64,000 nt of DNA from Botryotinia globosa (lineage: Eukaryota > Ascomycota > Leotiomycetes > Helotiales > Sclerotiniaceae): the NCBI GenBank assembly GCA_014898425.1, contig RCSZ01000008.1, positions 1,251,501-1,315,500 on the forward strand, written 5' to 3'. The notes beneath the pieces were generated by a model. That model made no database searches and was not told where the DNA came from. It saw only the letters and a program-made list of their open reading frames with translations. Below are positions 1 through 12,068 of this stretch, in pieces; position 1 is the first letter of the stretch, and each line of letters starts with the position of its first letter. The translations under genes were made by a program, and so were the position numbers.

Positions 1-304
1 ACCTCACCACACCACACCACAAAATACAAAATACAAAACAATAAAATAGAATTTCATAAAAACCATCCGAAATCTCAAATATATCAAAAATTATACATCC
101 ATTCACATTCAGTATAGTAATAAACTAAATATATAAACTAACTACTTACTATTTTATCACGGACATTTGAATTCTGATATTACATTATATTATATTATAT
201 CATATTATATTAAACCCTTAAAATAATAAAAGAATATCTTTACTTTATCAAAAACACCTAATGATCTTTTATTCTATTCTAATTCATTATTTTGATTTAC
301 AAGG

Positions 305-346
305 AGATATAGATATAGATATAGATATAGATATAGATATAGATAA
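305..346. repeat. (AGATAT)n microsatellite
   Basis: About seven perfect copies of the hexamer AGATAT, read directly from the sequence. Confidence 0.9.
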
Positions 347-450
347 TAATTTTTTTTCTTCTTTTCTTAACTACTTTATTTAATGAGAATTAGATATAGG
401 CGTATCGTATAGTCTTAGTATAGCTATATAGATCGAATTAATTATGAATT

Positions 451-555
451 TACTACTACTACTACTACTACTATTACTATTACTACTACTATTACTACTA
501 CTATTACTACTACTATTACTATTCCTATTACTACTATTACTACTACTACTACTAT
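451..555. repeat. (TAC)n / (TAT) imperfect trinucleotide repeat
   Basis: About 105 bases of TAC/ACT trinucleotides interrupted by ATT and CCT triplets. On the minus strand it reads as an open poly-Ser/Asn stretch. I regard that as a by-product of the repeat, not a gene. Confidence 0.9.
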
Positions 556-3500
556 AAATATAAATTCGGATTTCATAAATTTTCGTTAATATATATCCAT
601 ATATCCATATATCCATATATTTATATACCTATATAAACCTATCCATTCGGGATTGAGAGTATGATAGGGTGGTTATGTTATGCATGGAATGAGTAGTTGA
701 TATCTAATACTAATATTTGATTTCAAGAAAGGAGTTTTAGGGGTTGGGTTTGAGTATGAGTTTATGGGCGAGGGTGAGGATGAGGGGAAACAAGGCGAGA
801 GATGATAGATGAGGATGAGGATGAGGGGAGATGAATAATGAAATCAAATGACTGTGTACTTGTATTATTAAGTGTATGATGGATTTTGATAATACTAGTA
901 ATGAATATCCGATATCACACAAGTCTCATTTGTCAAATGGCAGCTATTCTCTATGTATGTTTCTACCATTGAAGAAACATATGGAAAATCTAATTAACCT
1001 TGAGAAAAATATGATAAATGGTAGTAAAGTAAAAGTGTGCCAAAAGCATGAATCGCTGTTCCAAGAGACGGAGAAGGGGAAGAAAAAAAAAGTTACTCAT
1101 AGTATCCGGCATCACCTACCCCGAGTCAAGCCCGGCAATGAGATTTCTAGCTATGAAGTAATCCCAATCCCAATCCCCATCTCCATCATCACACAGCGAT
1201 CTACACTGATTCATTCTCAACATTCCGCAACCCGATTATCGGGAGGAATTCGTCATCTATGATTCAACATACGCAAGAGTAAAGAGCAAGCATTACAAAC
1301 TAGAATGTGGCAATCCCGATATCTAAAGACGACGAAAACCTCGATGTTAGTGTACGATTTTTTTCATGAAGATCGACTTGCCATTCTCGAACTTTCAACG
1401 TTCAACACCTACATCATAGAAAGAAAAACCGGCATGGCATAATTGATCAACATCAACACCAACACCAACACCGTTACTCCCCAAACTTCTGACGTACGCC
1501 CTCTCCACAAAGAGGTGTAAGGAAGAAAGAAAAAAAAATCTTTCTTCCTGGAATGATTCTTCCAGATTCCGAAGAAGATATGCACTGTCATGCAGCCTTG
1601 CAGTAGGGCTTACACTAGGGCACTGCTAGCCAGCATCCGGATACCCACAATTACCCTCATCAAGTTCCATAAGGCCGACACTTGACTGTTTGGCATTCGG
1701 TGAGCAGATTCCCAGTTTTTGGGGCCCCCTCGGTTGAGGAAAATCTGCAATTCTAGACCGAGTAGTTCATGTGCCATGTGGCTATTGGGCTAAGTGTCGA
1801 AACGTACCCCACCACGCGAGCCGTTTCAATCGCACAATCGATAATCTAATCGATAACCTGATTGATAAGCTGCTAGTGGTTATTCGAAAGGACAATGTAC
1901 GGACTCCGGAGTAAAGACTAAACAGGCGCTACGCACTACGTGGACAGCTTTTGTGTATGGGGAAAACAAAGCTGGGATCCGAATGGTGTGCGATATTCTC
2001 GGGTCCAAGGTACTTTCCTCTAGACTCCATCATGTACCATGCGACAGAGAATTCTTGGAAAGTTCGGAAACTTCCGCGTTCACAGAGAGAAAGAGTCCAA
2101 ACAATTCTTAACTCTGCAGCAGAGGAACCCGAGCATCTTCCACATTTGTGCAAGGTCACCTCAAAGTTGTGTTTGTTGCATCTACATAGTATAATCCAAT
2201 CCTAGGACTACCTAGGTGACAGACACATACTTGACTTCTCACTCCAGTCCCTAGTCATAAATCTCGTAACGCTCCTATAGATATTTTGGGAAATTGCTCG
2301 TACAGGATGAAAAAAGATTTCGATATCACAAAAAGCTTGAAATCCAAAGTGGAAGAATAGGTGGGAAACAGAGGTGGCGGAGTGAAGCTTTCAAGGATGG
2401 AAAGGATGGAAAGGATGGATGGAGGGTCTTTTTGATTCTGCACAGAGAGGATTTTCTCGTACCTAACATTAGCAACGGATAATCTTCGGGTCTGTGCGAG
2501 CTTTGCATTGTATCACATGATTCGTATGGAGATATTTTGAGATTGTATTGGATTGTTTGATGGGATCGACGTTGTGACGGTGATATGACCATGGATGACA
2601 AATTGTAAATGGAGTTTGCACAAGCAGTTGTGGTCGATAGGTATGTGAGTCTCGTCTCATGTTCGCACGTGATATTACCATTGGCTGTTTGTTGTTTGTC
2701 ATGAAGTTTCTTTCCCGCGCGGTCTCGATCATTCGACCACTGATGAAACCAATCGGTGTCAGGTCAGTCAGTAGCAGGCTAGCAGCACGAGCGGTGTTAG
2801 TATTACTTGGCGTTTTGCTGAAAGACGGCAGAGTAGTTGATGTATAGTTGATGTATAGCCGGGCAGGGCAGTCTTGTTGCATATTCCGGGGGCAATCATT
2901 GACCAGTCGATTGATAGAGTAGAATGCTTGACATGGATTGATCTGACGGACTCCTGATAAGGATATTCACATGTTTCAAGTTCTGGGCATCGTGAATAGT
3001 ATTGCTCTCGTGGCCCGTGGGCTATGGCAGAGCATGACAAGAAACACACAAGCCGTCAATCTCATTCATGTTTCTCAGCGTCGTATTTGGGAAATCAGAC
3101 CAGACCTCGGGATCAGATGAGAAAAGGAGCTTGCGATTGAGCTTTGAAGGAAGATGTGTAATCCCACGCCGAGAGAGGACCATTCGCAATCAAAGTAAGG
3201 TTTTACCATGCAGAGATAAAGTTATGGTTGTGTTCATCCCAATCTACTTTGTACTGTGAGTCTGTGACTCTGTGAGTCCACCTGGTGGTCTGTGATGACT
3301 ATGCAAGGTACCGGATCTGAGAAGATGTTTATTCTCGTTGGATGATACGAAGAGTAAGAATACTGTACTGTAATTGATTGATTGATTGATTGATTGAAAG
3401 ATGACGATAGCTTCAATATGAATATATGAATCAAATTGTCAATCGTGACGATAATGCGAGAAATGAAATTGAAGAGAAACAAGTCATCTCCCGCGAGGTT

Positions 3501-3744
3501 TGAACCCCTGATGCGGTTTTTATCGATAATGAAAATGTTGATAACACGGACGGACACATGTGAACACCATAGGAAGAGAAGAGAAGGGCTTGGGTTGGGT
3601 GGCTTCACAATGGGCAACACATCATCACATCACATCACTCATTTGCATTACGAGTACCAACCACTTTACGATTCACACGGTCCACGGAGCTTGAATGAGA
3701 AAGTTTCTCGATTCGTTCCTTGATACTCTTCCGCTCTATCGGGG

Positions 3745-3796
3745 ATGCAGATGCAGACGCAGATGCAGGTGCAGGTGCAGACGCAGACGCAGGTGT
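3745..3796. repeat. (GCAGAY/GCAGGT)n hexamer repeat
   Basis: Hexamers GCAGAT, GCAGAC and GCAGGT alternate for about 50 bases. Confidence 0.85.
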
Positions 3797-3970
3797 GAAA
3801 AGTCTGATGGATCATGGATGGGAAGGATTGATTATCTTGGGTGTCTAGGCTAGAGGGGAGAATGAGAGAATACCTAGGTACATACAGTCAGTACTTTGAC
3901 TGTGAGTGAGTCGTGACACGTGACAAGTTACAACTCACAGCTCATCATGCAGGGGAGATGTTCTCGGTCA

Positions 3971-3998
3971 TACATACATACATACATACATACATACC
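3971..3998. repeat. (CATA)n microsatellite
   Basis: Seven tandem TACA/CATA tetramers. Confidence 0.9.
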
Positions 3999-4190
3999 AG
4001 GTAGAGGCTGACAACGATATCTGATTGGATGGCACTGATGAAACGGGATATTCCTGCTGTTGGATTGTTCGCTCAACCTGAAAGAAGAAGAAACAGATAT
4101 CGTGCTATGGCTATGGCTTTGGCTTTGGCTTTGGCTATGTATAATGTGACTCGTGAGGAATATGCTGAGCCTCCCTCCCTCCCTCCATCT

Positions 4191-4217
4191 CAGTCTCAGT
4201 CTCAGTCTCAGTCTCAG
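4191..4217. repeat. (CAGTCT)n microsatellite
   Basis: Tandem CAGTCT hexamers, directly preceded by a CCCT repeat (about 4171-4187). Confidence 0.85.
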
Positions 4218-5092
4218 ATTCTCAGTACACCTGCATTCCTAAGGCTTGTCAGGTCCTTCCTACTTTGTACTTGGTAGAGAAACAAAATGATAATTGCCCA
4301 TACTTATTATTACATGATACATCCCTGTCCACACTGCCCAAGCTATGAGATCCACTTATAATTGCTCAATCACGGCTTACATCCTTGCGACTCCACTCTT
4401 TTCCCTTCCTTCCCTCGTGTTTTCCTCTGAATCATGTCCACTAACCTAAATGTGGTAAGACGGCCCTTGGCATAATTTACACAACTCTACAATAGACTTC
4501 TTCTTATTAATGAATGCATAGTGAATATTATTCATCATCAGCATCAGCATCACCAGCACCATCACCATCACCATCAGCACATCTCTTCTCTCTCACTCAC
4601 TCACTCTTTTCATACATAACACACCACACTCACTACCTCTCATTCCTTTTTCAAAACTTCTCAATGTCCAGAATCTGATTAGTATCTGTCAATCCTTCAG
4701 AATACTTCATTCTACATTACACTCCTTCTTCCCTTTTCTAAAAACAACAGCCAGCCTGTTCAACTCTTCCCACTCACGCCAAGTCAGCCTGAAGCCTTCT
4801 TAAAGAATTCATATCCCTCGACAACCACATCACTGTCAAACAACCCATCTTCTCACTTCCACATTCTTTACTTCAGCCCTACTCACCACCGAGAAATATC
4901 AGCTTTCTCACTCCTTCCTTTTAAACATCGATATCAAATCAGTGAAATTGCCAGTCAATTTCACATCACACTCCCTCGAGCCTTCAGTTGAATTTCAAAC
5001 TTGAGTTTTTGGTTTCCAAGATTCAATCCAAAGATACCCATACCCAATAAACAATATCTCACGAACAATAAAACAAACAAATCACCGTCAAA

Positions 5093-6145
5093 ATGAAGTA
5101 CACAACTGCTATCCTTTCTGGTCTCTTGGCCGCTACCGTCGTAGCTCAACCACACGTCCGTCATCGACATGCCGCCAGACACGAAAAGCGCGATGTTGAA
5201 TGGGTTACAGAAGTCGAAATGGTCACCGAGACTGTCGATTACACTACCACCGTCTGGGTTTCTTCTGGTGAAATAGCTGCTGCAACCAGCAGCCCGGCTC
5301 CATCTGTTACTCCTACCACTTTGGCAACCAAGCCCAAGTCATCTGCCGCTTCTTCCACTTCTATTCCAAAGTCTACTGCCGCAGCCAGTAGCTCGGAAGG
5401 TGCTGTTCTCAACCAACAACCGAGCTCTTCATATGTCGCACCATATGTCGCACCATCTTCTTCCTCCATCGTTTCCGTCGCTGCTCCATCCACCACCCCC
5501 GAAGTTGTAGCCCCAACTACTTCTTCTACCTCCATCGCACCAGTTCCAACCACCTCCAGTGTCGCACCAGTCGTGGTCCCAACCACATCTAGTGCCGCGC
5601 CAGTGGTCGTCCCAACCACCTCTAGTGTCGCGCCTGTTGTCGTCCCATCCTCAACCAGCATCGCACCAGTCGTATCTTCAGTCTCAAGCGTTGTCGCCCC
5701 AGTCGTCTCCTCAGTCTCAAGCATTGTTGCTCCAGTCTATCTTGCATCCCCAACCAGCGCGGCTGCCCAAGCATCAAGCTCTCCTGCATCAGGCTCTTCC
5801 TCTGGATCCAGCTCTGGAGTTTGCCCTCCCGGCTCTCCTTGCTCTGGAGATATCACTTTCTACGAAGCCGGTCTCGGAGCTTGCGGAATCACTACTGATG
5901 GATCCAGCTTTGCAGGTGTTGCTCTTCCAGTTGGTCTCATGGGTTCCCTCTCAAACAGCAACCCATACTGTGGAAAGACAATCACTATCAAGTGTACCTC
6001 TACTGGCAAGACTACCCAAGCAACCGTCATCGATAAGTGCATGGGATGTGAGGGTAACTCCATCGATCTCACCAACTTTGCCTTTGATCAACTTGCTGAA
6101 GAAGCTGTCGGCCGTACTCAAGCCACTTGGTACTTCAACGAATAA
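5093..6145 (+). CDS. Secreted Ser/Thr-rich protein with C-terminal RlpA-like/expansin-like barrel
   Basis: A single-exon gene of 350 residues. Residues 1-18 form a typical signal peptide, and a Lys-Arg at 32-33 could be a Kex2-type processing site. Residues about 60-245 are rich in Ser, Thr, Pro, Val and Ala, with recurring VVPTTSS-VAP units; this should be a heavily O-glycosylated stalk. Residues 250-350 match the double-psi beta-barrel of RlpA/expansin-like proteins: paired cysteines, an ITFYEAG start, a central VIDKCMGC and a final DQLA..G...TWYF. Fungal proteins of this layout are often annotated as Asp f 7 allergen homologues. The barrel suggests wall-polysaccharide binding or loosening, but activity cannot be inferred. 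The ATG follows an AAA context (CAAAATG), and a CT-rich leader precedes it. The protein is probably extracellular or wall-associated. The call is firm for architecture and open for function. Confidence 0.88.
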   Translation: MKYTTAILSGLLAATVVAQPHVRHRHAARHEKRDVEWVTEVEMVTETVDYTTTVWVSSGEIAAATSSPAPSVTPTTLATKPKSSAASSTSIPKSTAAASSSEGAVLNQQPSSSYVAPYVAPSSSSIVSVAAPSTTPEVVAPTTSSTSIAPVPTTSSVAPVVVPTTSSAAPVVVPTTSSVAPVVVPSSTSIAPVVSSVSSVVAPVVSSVSSIVAPVYLASPTSAAAQASSSPASGSSSGSSSGVCPPGSPCSGDITFYEAGLGACGITTDGSSFAGVALPVGLMGSLSNSNPYCGKTITIKCTSTGKTTQATVIDKCMGCEGNSIDLTNFAFDQLAEEAVGRTQATWYFNE

Positions 6146-7441
6146 ATCACCCAATCCCTACTTTCTCGACTTCCACAACTTTGATACTTTGGCTCCTCCA
6201 AGTATTCAAAATTAAGTCAGGAATTCAATTCTTGTTCTCCTGGATATAACTATCGCCAGTTTGATACAACCGGAAGAGTAGATCTCTTTCTCATCTCTGG
6301 CTTTTGCATCATGGCTTCTTTTTGAAAAAGATAGTCGACGAATTTCTTTGGGATATCACATCATTGGGGTGTTTTTCATTCGTGGTTGTTTGTTTGGTTC
6401 ATACTTTGATTTTTGGAGAATTTTACGAGAGGTTGAGGGGAAACATCTTTGCATGGAATGGTTATGAACATGGTCAAATCATCGCATTACTTGTTTGCCT
6501 TGGCGTTTTTTTAACCCCGCCATGAGACTTGACGTTCATACGGTCTTCGGGAGGGAAAAGGAGCACATGCATTTCGCGATACCATAACCATATTATGCAC
6601 TGGAAAATATAAAAGCTCGAGGCAAGGGAAGGTGGGTGGATGTTTCATATCGAAAAGCAAAACTTGAAAAAAGCAACATGAAAATGGAGATATATTCAGA
6701 GACAAACAAAATGAAACCCCTTTCGGAAAGGAAATAGCTTCTTGTACATACATATTACTTTACGATAGACTTGGTGTTTTGATTTAACACGGAATTTGCT
6801 ATGATTTTTCATACACACGTACCGCTTTATTGGACTTTGAGTTACTTGTGATTTGGTGACTTGTGACTGATTGACTGACTGCCTGTCAGCCTGCTGATTG
6901 CAATTTCGATTATCCAGATGAGGGTCTGTGATATTGGATGGATGATGGATGGTTGAAGAGTTGAAGAGTTGAAGAGTTGAAGAGTTGAAGAGTTGAAGAG
7001 TTGAAGAGTTGAAGAGTTGAAGAGTTGAAGAGTTGAAGAGTTGAAGAGTTGAAGAGTTGAAGAGTTGAAGAGTTGAAGAGTTGAAGAGTTGAAGAGTTGA
7101 AGAGTTGAAGAGTTGAAGAGTTGAAGAGTTGAAGAGTTGAAGAGTTGAAGAGTTGAAGAGTTGAAGAGTTGAAGAGTTGAAGAGTTGAAGAGTTGAAGAG
7201 TTGAAGAGTTGAAGAGTTGAAGAGTTGAAGAGTTACCCAAATCGCAAGTATCACTGTACAAACCAACACAACATCTTCCAAGTCCAAAACAAAACGGGTA
7301 TAATTTACTAAAAACTGAGTATGCACATAATCCTCGATATCCACCCGATCCACCTGGCCTCCCCATTATCATTCGTATTCCCTTCCCAATCATCCCATTC
7401 CATTAAACCCAAGATCAAACTATCAATCCAGCACCCCATTA
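6146..7441. other. Convergent intergenic region
   Basis: The region lies between the 3' ends of the barrel-protein gene and CCZ1, so it should hold both 3' UTRs. Its main content is the 9-bp minisatellite at 6952-7234. The long minus-strand open frames across that repeat (Leu-Phe-Asn-Ser-Ser-Thr-Leu-Gln periods) exist only because a 9-bp unit stays open. I see no gene. Confidence 0.75.
6952..7234. repeat. 9-bp minisatellite (GTTGAAGAG), about 31 copies
   Basis: A virtually perfect head-to-tail array of GTTGAAGAG, 283 bp long. It lies about 800 bp beyond the stop of the secreted-protein gene and about 210 bp beyond the stop of CCZ1, so it may be transcribed in long 3' UTRs. Copy number is expected to vary between strains. 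Confidence 0.97.
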
Positions 7442-10213
7442 CTATCGATTCAAACTCAACAACCCCTCAATATACCTCTTGGTATCTAGCCCTAATCCCA
7501 CAGCTCCCCACCCCGCATCCGCCGTACCTCCTGTTCCTGTCCCTGCTCCTTGACCACCCATTCCCCACCCCGCATAGCCATATCCGTAACCTCTCCCTTG
7601 TCCCGCCTCCACATAATCACTCGCTCTCCTAATTAGAAAAATCTCTTTATCCATATTCCTCCCCTCTGTTTCTCCTTCAGCACCACCCTCATCCAAGAAC
7701 GGATGTGCAGGCCCGCTAACTACTGTACTCTGTGTTTGCGCTTTACTATTTGCTTTGATGCTCGCATCCATATCTTTGTTTTTTCTTCCATTATCACTCA
7801 ATTGCCCCATAAAAGTTCTACTCGTCTCACTTTCCGCCGAGTTCTCGGGGATGAGTGACGGAATGTTGACTTTCGAAGTCAAATTTGTTGTCGATTCGGG
7901 AGGTGCAGGGGAAGGTTCAGGGGGAGGTGCAGGAATGCGAGTCCAAAGAATCCAATAACCTCTTGATGTTTTGGCAGTACGTTCCAATGTATTCTTATCG
8001 GCAGTTGTAGCAATATATGTATGCATGATTTGTAAATGTGTATTTAGCGCTTCGATTCGAGACCAAGGGAGACTATCCGCTTGCTCTTGTGTTTGAACTT
8101 GCTGAGGATCGGGTATATTAGGTATATTTGAGTCGAGAGTTAACGTTTTGGGGTCCCAGAGAAGATCATATATGGGAGCTGTTGGATTCTTCGTATTTGC
8201 CAGAGGAGAAATGGGGATTTCTGGTTTAGGAGCTCGAAAAGATGTGGATTTGAGAAGAGGTTTGATGAGAGACTGGAGTTGTTTATGAAGAGAACGGTAC
8301 AAACCCTTCAGAGCTAAGGTATCTGCTCGTAATTCGAAAAGGAAAATGAAAATGAATGGTTTGCTTGCATAAGCCACGACTCTTAACTTTTTCACCTTGT
8401 TCCGATCTTGACTTTCAAATGAAACATGGGAATGGCCTGTACCTTCGGAACCGCTGGCGTTTTTGAATGATGTACCAAAGTCGGAATAATCAATACTGAT
8501 ATCAGCTTCCTGACGAGCATCTTCTTCGCGTTCCAACTCTACAGTTAAAGTACGGAGTACAAGTCGATGGCTTTGGCCCTCGAGATCTTCGTCTTCATCG
8601 TTAGAATCCACGAGTAACGTCATTTCACTGTCCATATCACCCATCAGACCAACTAAATAGTGTCCTTTAGAATCGTCAAACTCCTGTGTCGGTGTTGATG
8701 TTCCACTTGTATTGACAATACCATCAATCGAAGAAACAAGGGTAGATGTGTTACTTGAGGGTCTGCTACGCTCTTCTTCTTTTACTGTAGACCCACCCAA
8801 AGACCAATGAGTTCCATAACCGAATTTCAAGTATTGCGTAAGCTTGTTACCCTTCGATTCGCCATCTGTGCTTTCAGTGCCCTCCGTACTTGTATGACTG
8901 GCAGGATTTCTGCGAAACTTCGGGTATGGCGGTACTGATTTGAGTTTGGGTTGATCAATTTGACCTCGTTCCACCACTGGTCTAGGCTCGACCGTACTGA
9001 TACTTGAAGATCGACTAGGCGCGGGTCCATCGTTAGGTCCATCATGGATTGGTACCTCCTTACAGAGACTAGATGCTGGTCGGGCAGTATTCCTTGTATC
9101 TCCAAGATTTGAGTCAAGTCTTGGCCTGGACTTAGGGTGTCTTCTTGCGCGACGAGTAGAAGAAGGGTTGTCAAGGACTCCATAAGTATATGGACCCCAT
9201 CTATAGAGATCCTCAGTCCAATGTGCAATGTCTCTAATTGATTTCCTTGACAAAGCTCCAGTACCGAGAAAGATCGCACCATCTTCTGCCGCGGGTTCAT
9301 TTCCAGAACCCAACCAAGGAGCAGGTTGGGTGGGACGATCGGTAAAGCCTCTACTGGTATCTTCTTTCGAATTCGATCGCGCATCTCCGAATCTCGAGAC
9401 CATCACATCCACAAGTCCATCCATTTGTCCAACGAATCCTTCCAGGACTTCTCTCTCACCACTGCCCCTCTCTTCCTCTCCGACTCCTACCCCAAGTTCT
9501 CCGCATGCAGCAACTTTGATCCCCCCATATAGATTGTTGGCAGGATTGCCATGCATAAGCACATTCCATGTCGAGAGATATGTATCCCAATATCTACCCA
9601 GAATGCTCACAAATTTGGAACGCTTTGTTCGAACAAAGAGAGCGCTCATCGAAGCAGCATGATGAAGGAGAAAAGTCGAGTGTGCTCTTAATATGTCTGC
9701 CAGGAGTAGTATTGCAGGTTTAACTTCCCGAGAGGAATATTCGACGGTTTCATGTTCTTCGGAAGGTTTACCTTTGGAAACTGGTGTCTTTGCTGTGCCC
9801 GGCAATATCGTGAGGTTGATCGACTATGCGTGTTAGCACAATGAAGAAACTCAAGAATGAAAGTTACTAACAGCCAATATCCACCAGCCAGATTCTAATT
9901 CATGAAGAATAATGCGAGATTTCTCAGTCTCTATAGTATTCACCGATTCACCCTCAGAAAAACTCCTCCCAAATTCTACCATTCCCTGAGCAAGCCCAAT
10001 CTGTCTCAATTGTTCATTCTTTTGCTCCTTCGCAAAAGCGCGGGCGTCTTTGGTATCCGCGAGGGCAGATCTCTTGTATTCATTTTGCTTGATCGAGGGG
10101 TAATAATAAACAATTTGATTGTCGAGTGTATCATCGGTAGACCCTAAGGAAGGATTGTAGATGGCTAGAAAGCCTAATTGCGCGGGTACTACCTTTCGGT
10201 TTTGCTCAGACAT
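7442..10213 (-). CDS. CCZ1: Vacuolar fusion protein CCZ1 (Mon1-Ccz1 Rab7 GEF subunit)
   Basis: Two exons, complement(7442..9823, 9872..10213), encode 907 residues. The 48-nt intron has donor GTTAGT, acceptor TAG and a CTAAC branch, and joins ...WWILA to SINLTILP. The N-terminal 130 residues are the CCZ1 longin-type domain: LGFLAIYNPSLG near the start, then a YYYPS segment and the ESGWWILASINLT motif. Ccz1 pairs with Mon1 to activate Rab7/Ypt7 on endosomes and autophagosomes before vacuole fusion. The long middle and C-terminal parts are acidic and Ser/Pro-rich, and end in a Gly/Tyr-rich segment (GYGYGYAGWG). At 907 residues it is on the long side for fungal Ccz1. It is divergent from FMT1 across 346 bp. 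The identification rests mainly on the N-terminal domain. Confidence 0.85.
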
Positions 10214-10559
10214 TGCATGATTGAGGCACTCAATGAGAGAAAGACGAGGATATAAATATCTTGTAGATCATTTATTGATTGAATCGCGTCGGTCAGCTCT
10301 TATTAAATTGGTGTGGAAGTAAATGTCCGGCTATGGGGAAGCTTATTGTTTAAGGTGATGTAATTCGTGGGCCAAATGCATAGCGCAAAACATGCGATTT
10401 TAGGCCGGCTTACATAAAATATCAAAGAGTTGTCTGCACGTGATGCGAAAAGATCAGTATGGGAGCAGCTCGAGAATCGTGATTTTAAGAAGTCGTCAGC
10501 TTAACATCGCCAATGTATAGCGTAAACTGAACTTGTTCTGACCGCAATCTTTAAAAAGC
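10214..10559. promoter_or_regulatory. Shared upstream region of CCZ1 and FMT1
   Basis: These 346 bp separate two divergent start codons, so both promoters must lie here or overlap the genes. I recognise no specific regulatory element beyond AT-rich tracts. Confidence 0.6.
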
Positions 10560-12068
10560 ATGAAGCTCAAAGCAAGAACATCTCTAGCTGTACTGGGACG
10601 GATTGTACACCCATCAAAGCCAGTTTTCATCCATGGATTCCATTCTCGACTTTTCACAATCAACAGTACCTCAAAGCCCTCGAAACTCTCAGCGCCTCTG
10701 AGAATTTTGTTTTGTGGTTCTGATGAGTTTAGTTGCGAGTCTCTTCGGTCATTGGTGGCAGAGAAGAGGTCAGATCCAGAAGGAATAGCTTCTATCGATG
10801 TTCTCGTTCGACCAGGCAAAAGAATTGGGAGAGGCATGAAAGAGACCCGTGAAGGTAGGCTTCGAATTTTGTCGTCAGTTCTTCGTTATGCACGCTGATC
10901 ATTGTCAGTACCGCTGAAGAAATTGGCCCAACAATTAAACCTCCGCATACATGAGAGAGATACATTCACCGGATGGGATGTAAGTTTTAGTTTTGGGATC
11001 TGCATTTTATTCTTTAAAATCCTTACTGATGATCAAATTTAAAGCTACCGAAACCAAATGGAGAACCAATCAATCTTATCGTAGCAGTTTCATTTGGCCT
11101 CTTCGTTCCACCACGTATTCTCAACAGTGCTGAATATGGCGGCATTAATGTTCATCCTTCACTTCTGCCACAGTAAACAATTCCAAGGCCACTCATACAT
11201 ATCCAGGCTAACCATAATATATAGATATCGAGGATCTGCTCCACTTCACCACACTATCATGAACGGTGACACAATTACTGGTGTCTCACTTCAAACTTTA
11301 GATCCACACAAATTTGATCATGGCGCCATTCTATGTCAAGAAGGGTTTCCCATTCCACAATCTCAAACAATAGAGTATCAAGGTCTTCTGGACTTGGTCA
11401 CACCTAAAGCGGCGAGTTTGCTTGCAAATGGTATCAGAGATCGAGTCTTCATGGACCCAAAACCAGATCAAGGCCTCAAACTTGCACACAAGATCAAACC
11501 AGTTGACAGATTCATTAATTTTGAGGAGGGACTATCCATCAATGTTGAACGAAAGTTCCGAGCACTGGGGCGACTTTGGTGCTATACCCGTACTTGGTGG
11601 TCTGGCAAGAACAAAAAGAGGACAATATTTGAAGATTTTGAGGTTGTACCAATGCCAAAGCAGTATGGCGTGATTCCAGAACAGGTGCTTTTGACATTTC
11701 CAAAGTGGGAGTACTTTTGTACTCGGGTGTATGAGGATCCTACTCATCCAGGATCTATCATTATTCCTACGGTTGAACCAGGTGTGGGGCTTCGAGTTAA
11801 ACATATTCTCGTAGAAGGTCAGGTGGTGGGTTCAGCCATTGATGCTATGCATAAAGTATCAGCTTTCACCAAACATCCAGACGACGACAAGGATTTGTTC
11901 ATGGCTGTAGCATTGACAGATATGTCGGAGGATGGTAAACAATTGGTTTTGCGCGATGGCAAAGGCTCTGAGTATGCAGCGAAGCACCTGGTCATCCCAA
12001 AGGTGCTCAAGATCAACAGGGCGCGCCACATTGATCCTACCCCCAAGAATCCAAGCACTCTAGATTGA
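10560..12068 (+). CDS. FMT1: Methionyl-tRNA formyltransferase, mitochondrial
   Basis: Four exons, join(10560..10854, 10909..10979, 11045..11172, 11225..12068), encode 445 residues. All introns are GT-AG and phase-consistent. The enzyme formylates the initiator Met-tRNA with 10-formyl-tetrahydrofolate for mitochondrial translation. Family signatures are clear: ILFCGSDEFS at the start of the Rossmann-like domain, SFGLFVPPRIL, then INVHPSLLPQYRGSAPLHH with the catalytic Asn and His. DHGAIL supplies the matching Asp. The motif HPSLLPQYRG spans the third intron, which confirms that splice. The basic, Ser-rich first 45 residues fit a mitochondrial presequence. It is divergent from CCZ1. Confidence 0.93.

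Larger units (their letters stand above)
1..5092. other. Gene-poor, microsatellite-rich region
   Basis: I find no convincing gene here. The open frames are short, lack recognisable domains and have low-complexity composition. The first 700 bases are AT-rich. Short tandem repeats occur throughout, and the larger ones are listed separately. The last 450 bases or so, before the secreted-protein gene at 5093, are rich in C and T (runs such as CTCACTCACTC near 4600). That is typical of a filamentous-fungal promoter or 5' leader. No tRNA, rRNA or transposon ends were recognised. Confidence 0.6.

Noticed and set aside
380..616. Poly-Ser/Asn open frame on the minus strand
   Set aside because: It is a translation of the TAC/TAT microsatellite.
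3480..3520. Possible minus-strand tRNA 3' end (GAGGTTTGAACCCC at about 3495)
   Set aside because: The B-box-like loop is present but the T-stem does not pair, and there is no A-box or acceptor partner nearby.
5239..5724. 161-codon minus-strand open frame inside the secreted-protein gene
   Set aside because: It is a shadow of the Ser/Thr/Pro-rich repeat on the coding strand.
6842..7393. Long minus-strand open frames encoding Leu-Phe-Asn-Ser-Ser-Thr-Leu-Gln repeats
   Set aside because: They are produced by the 9-bp minisatellite, whose minus-strand frames are all open. There is no start context, domain or codon signal outside the repeat.
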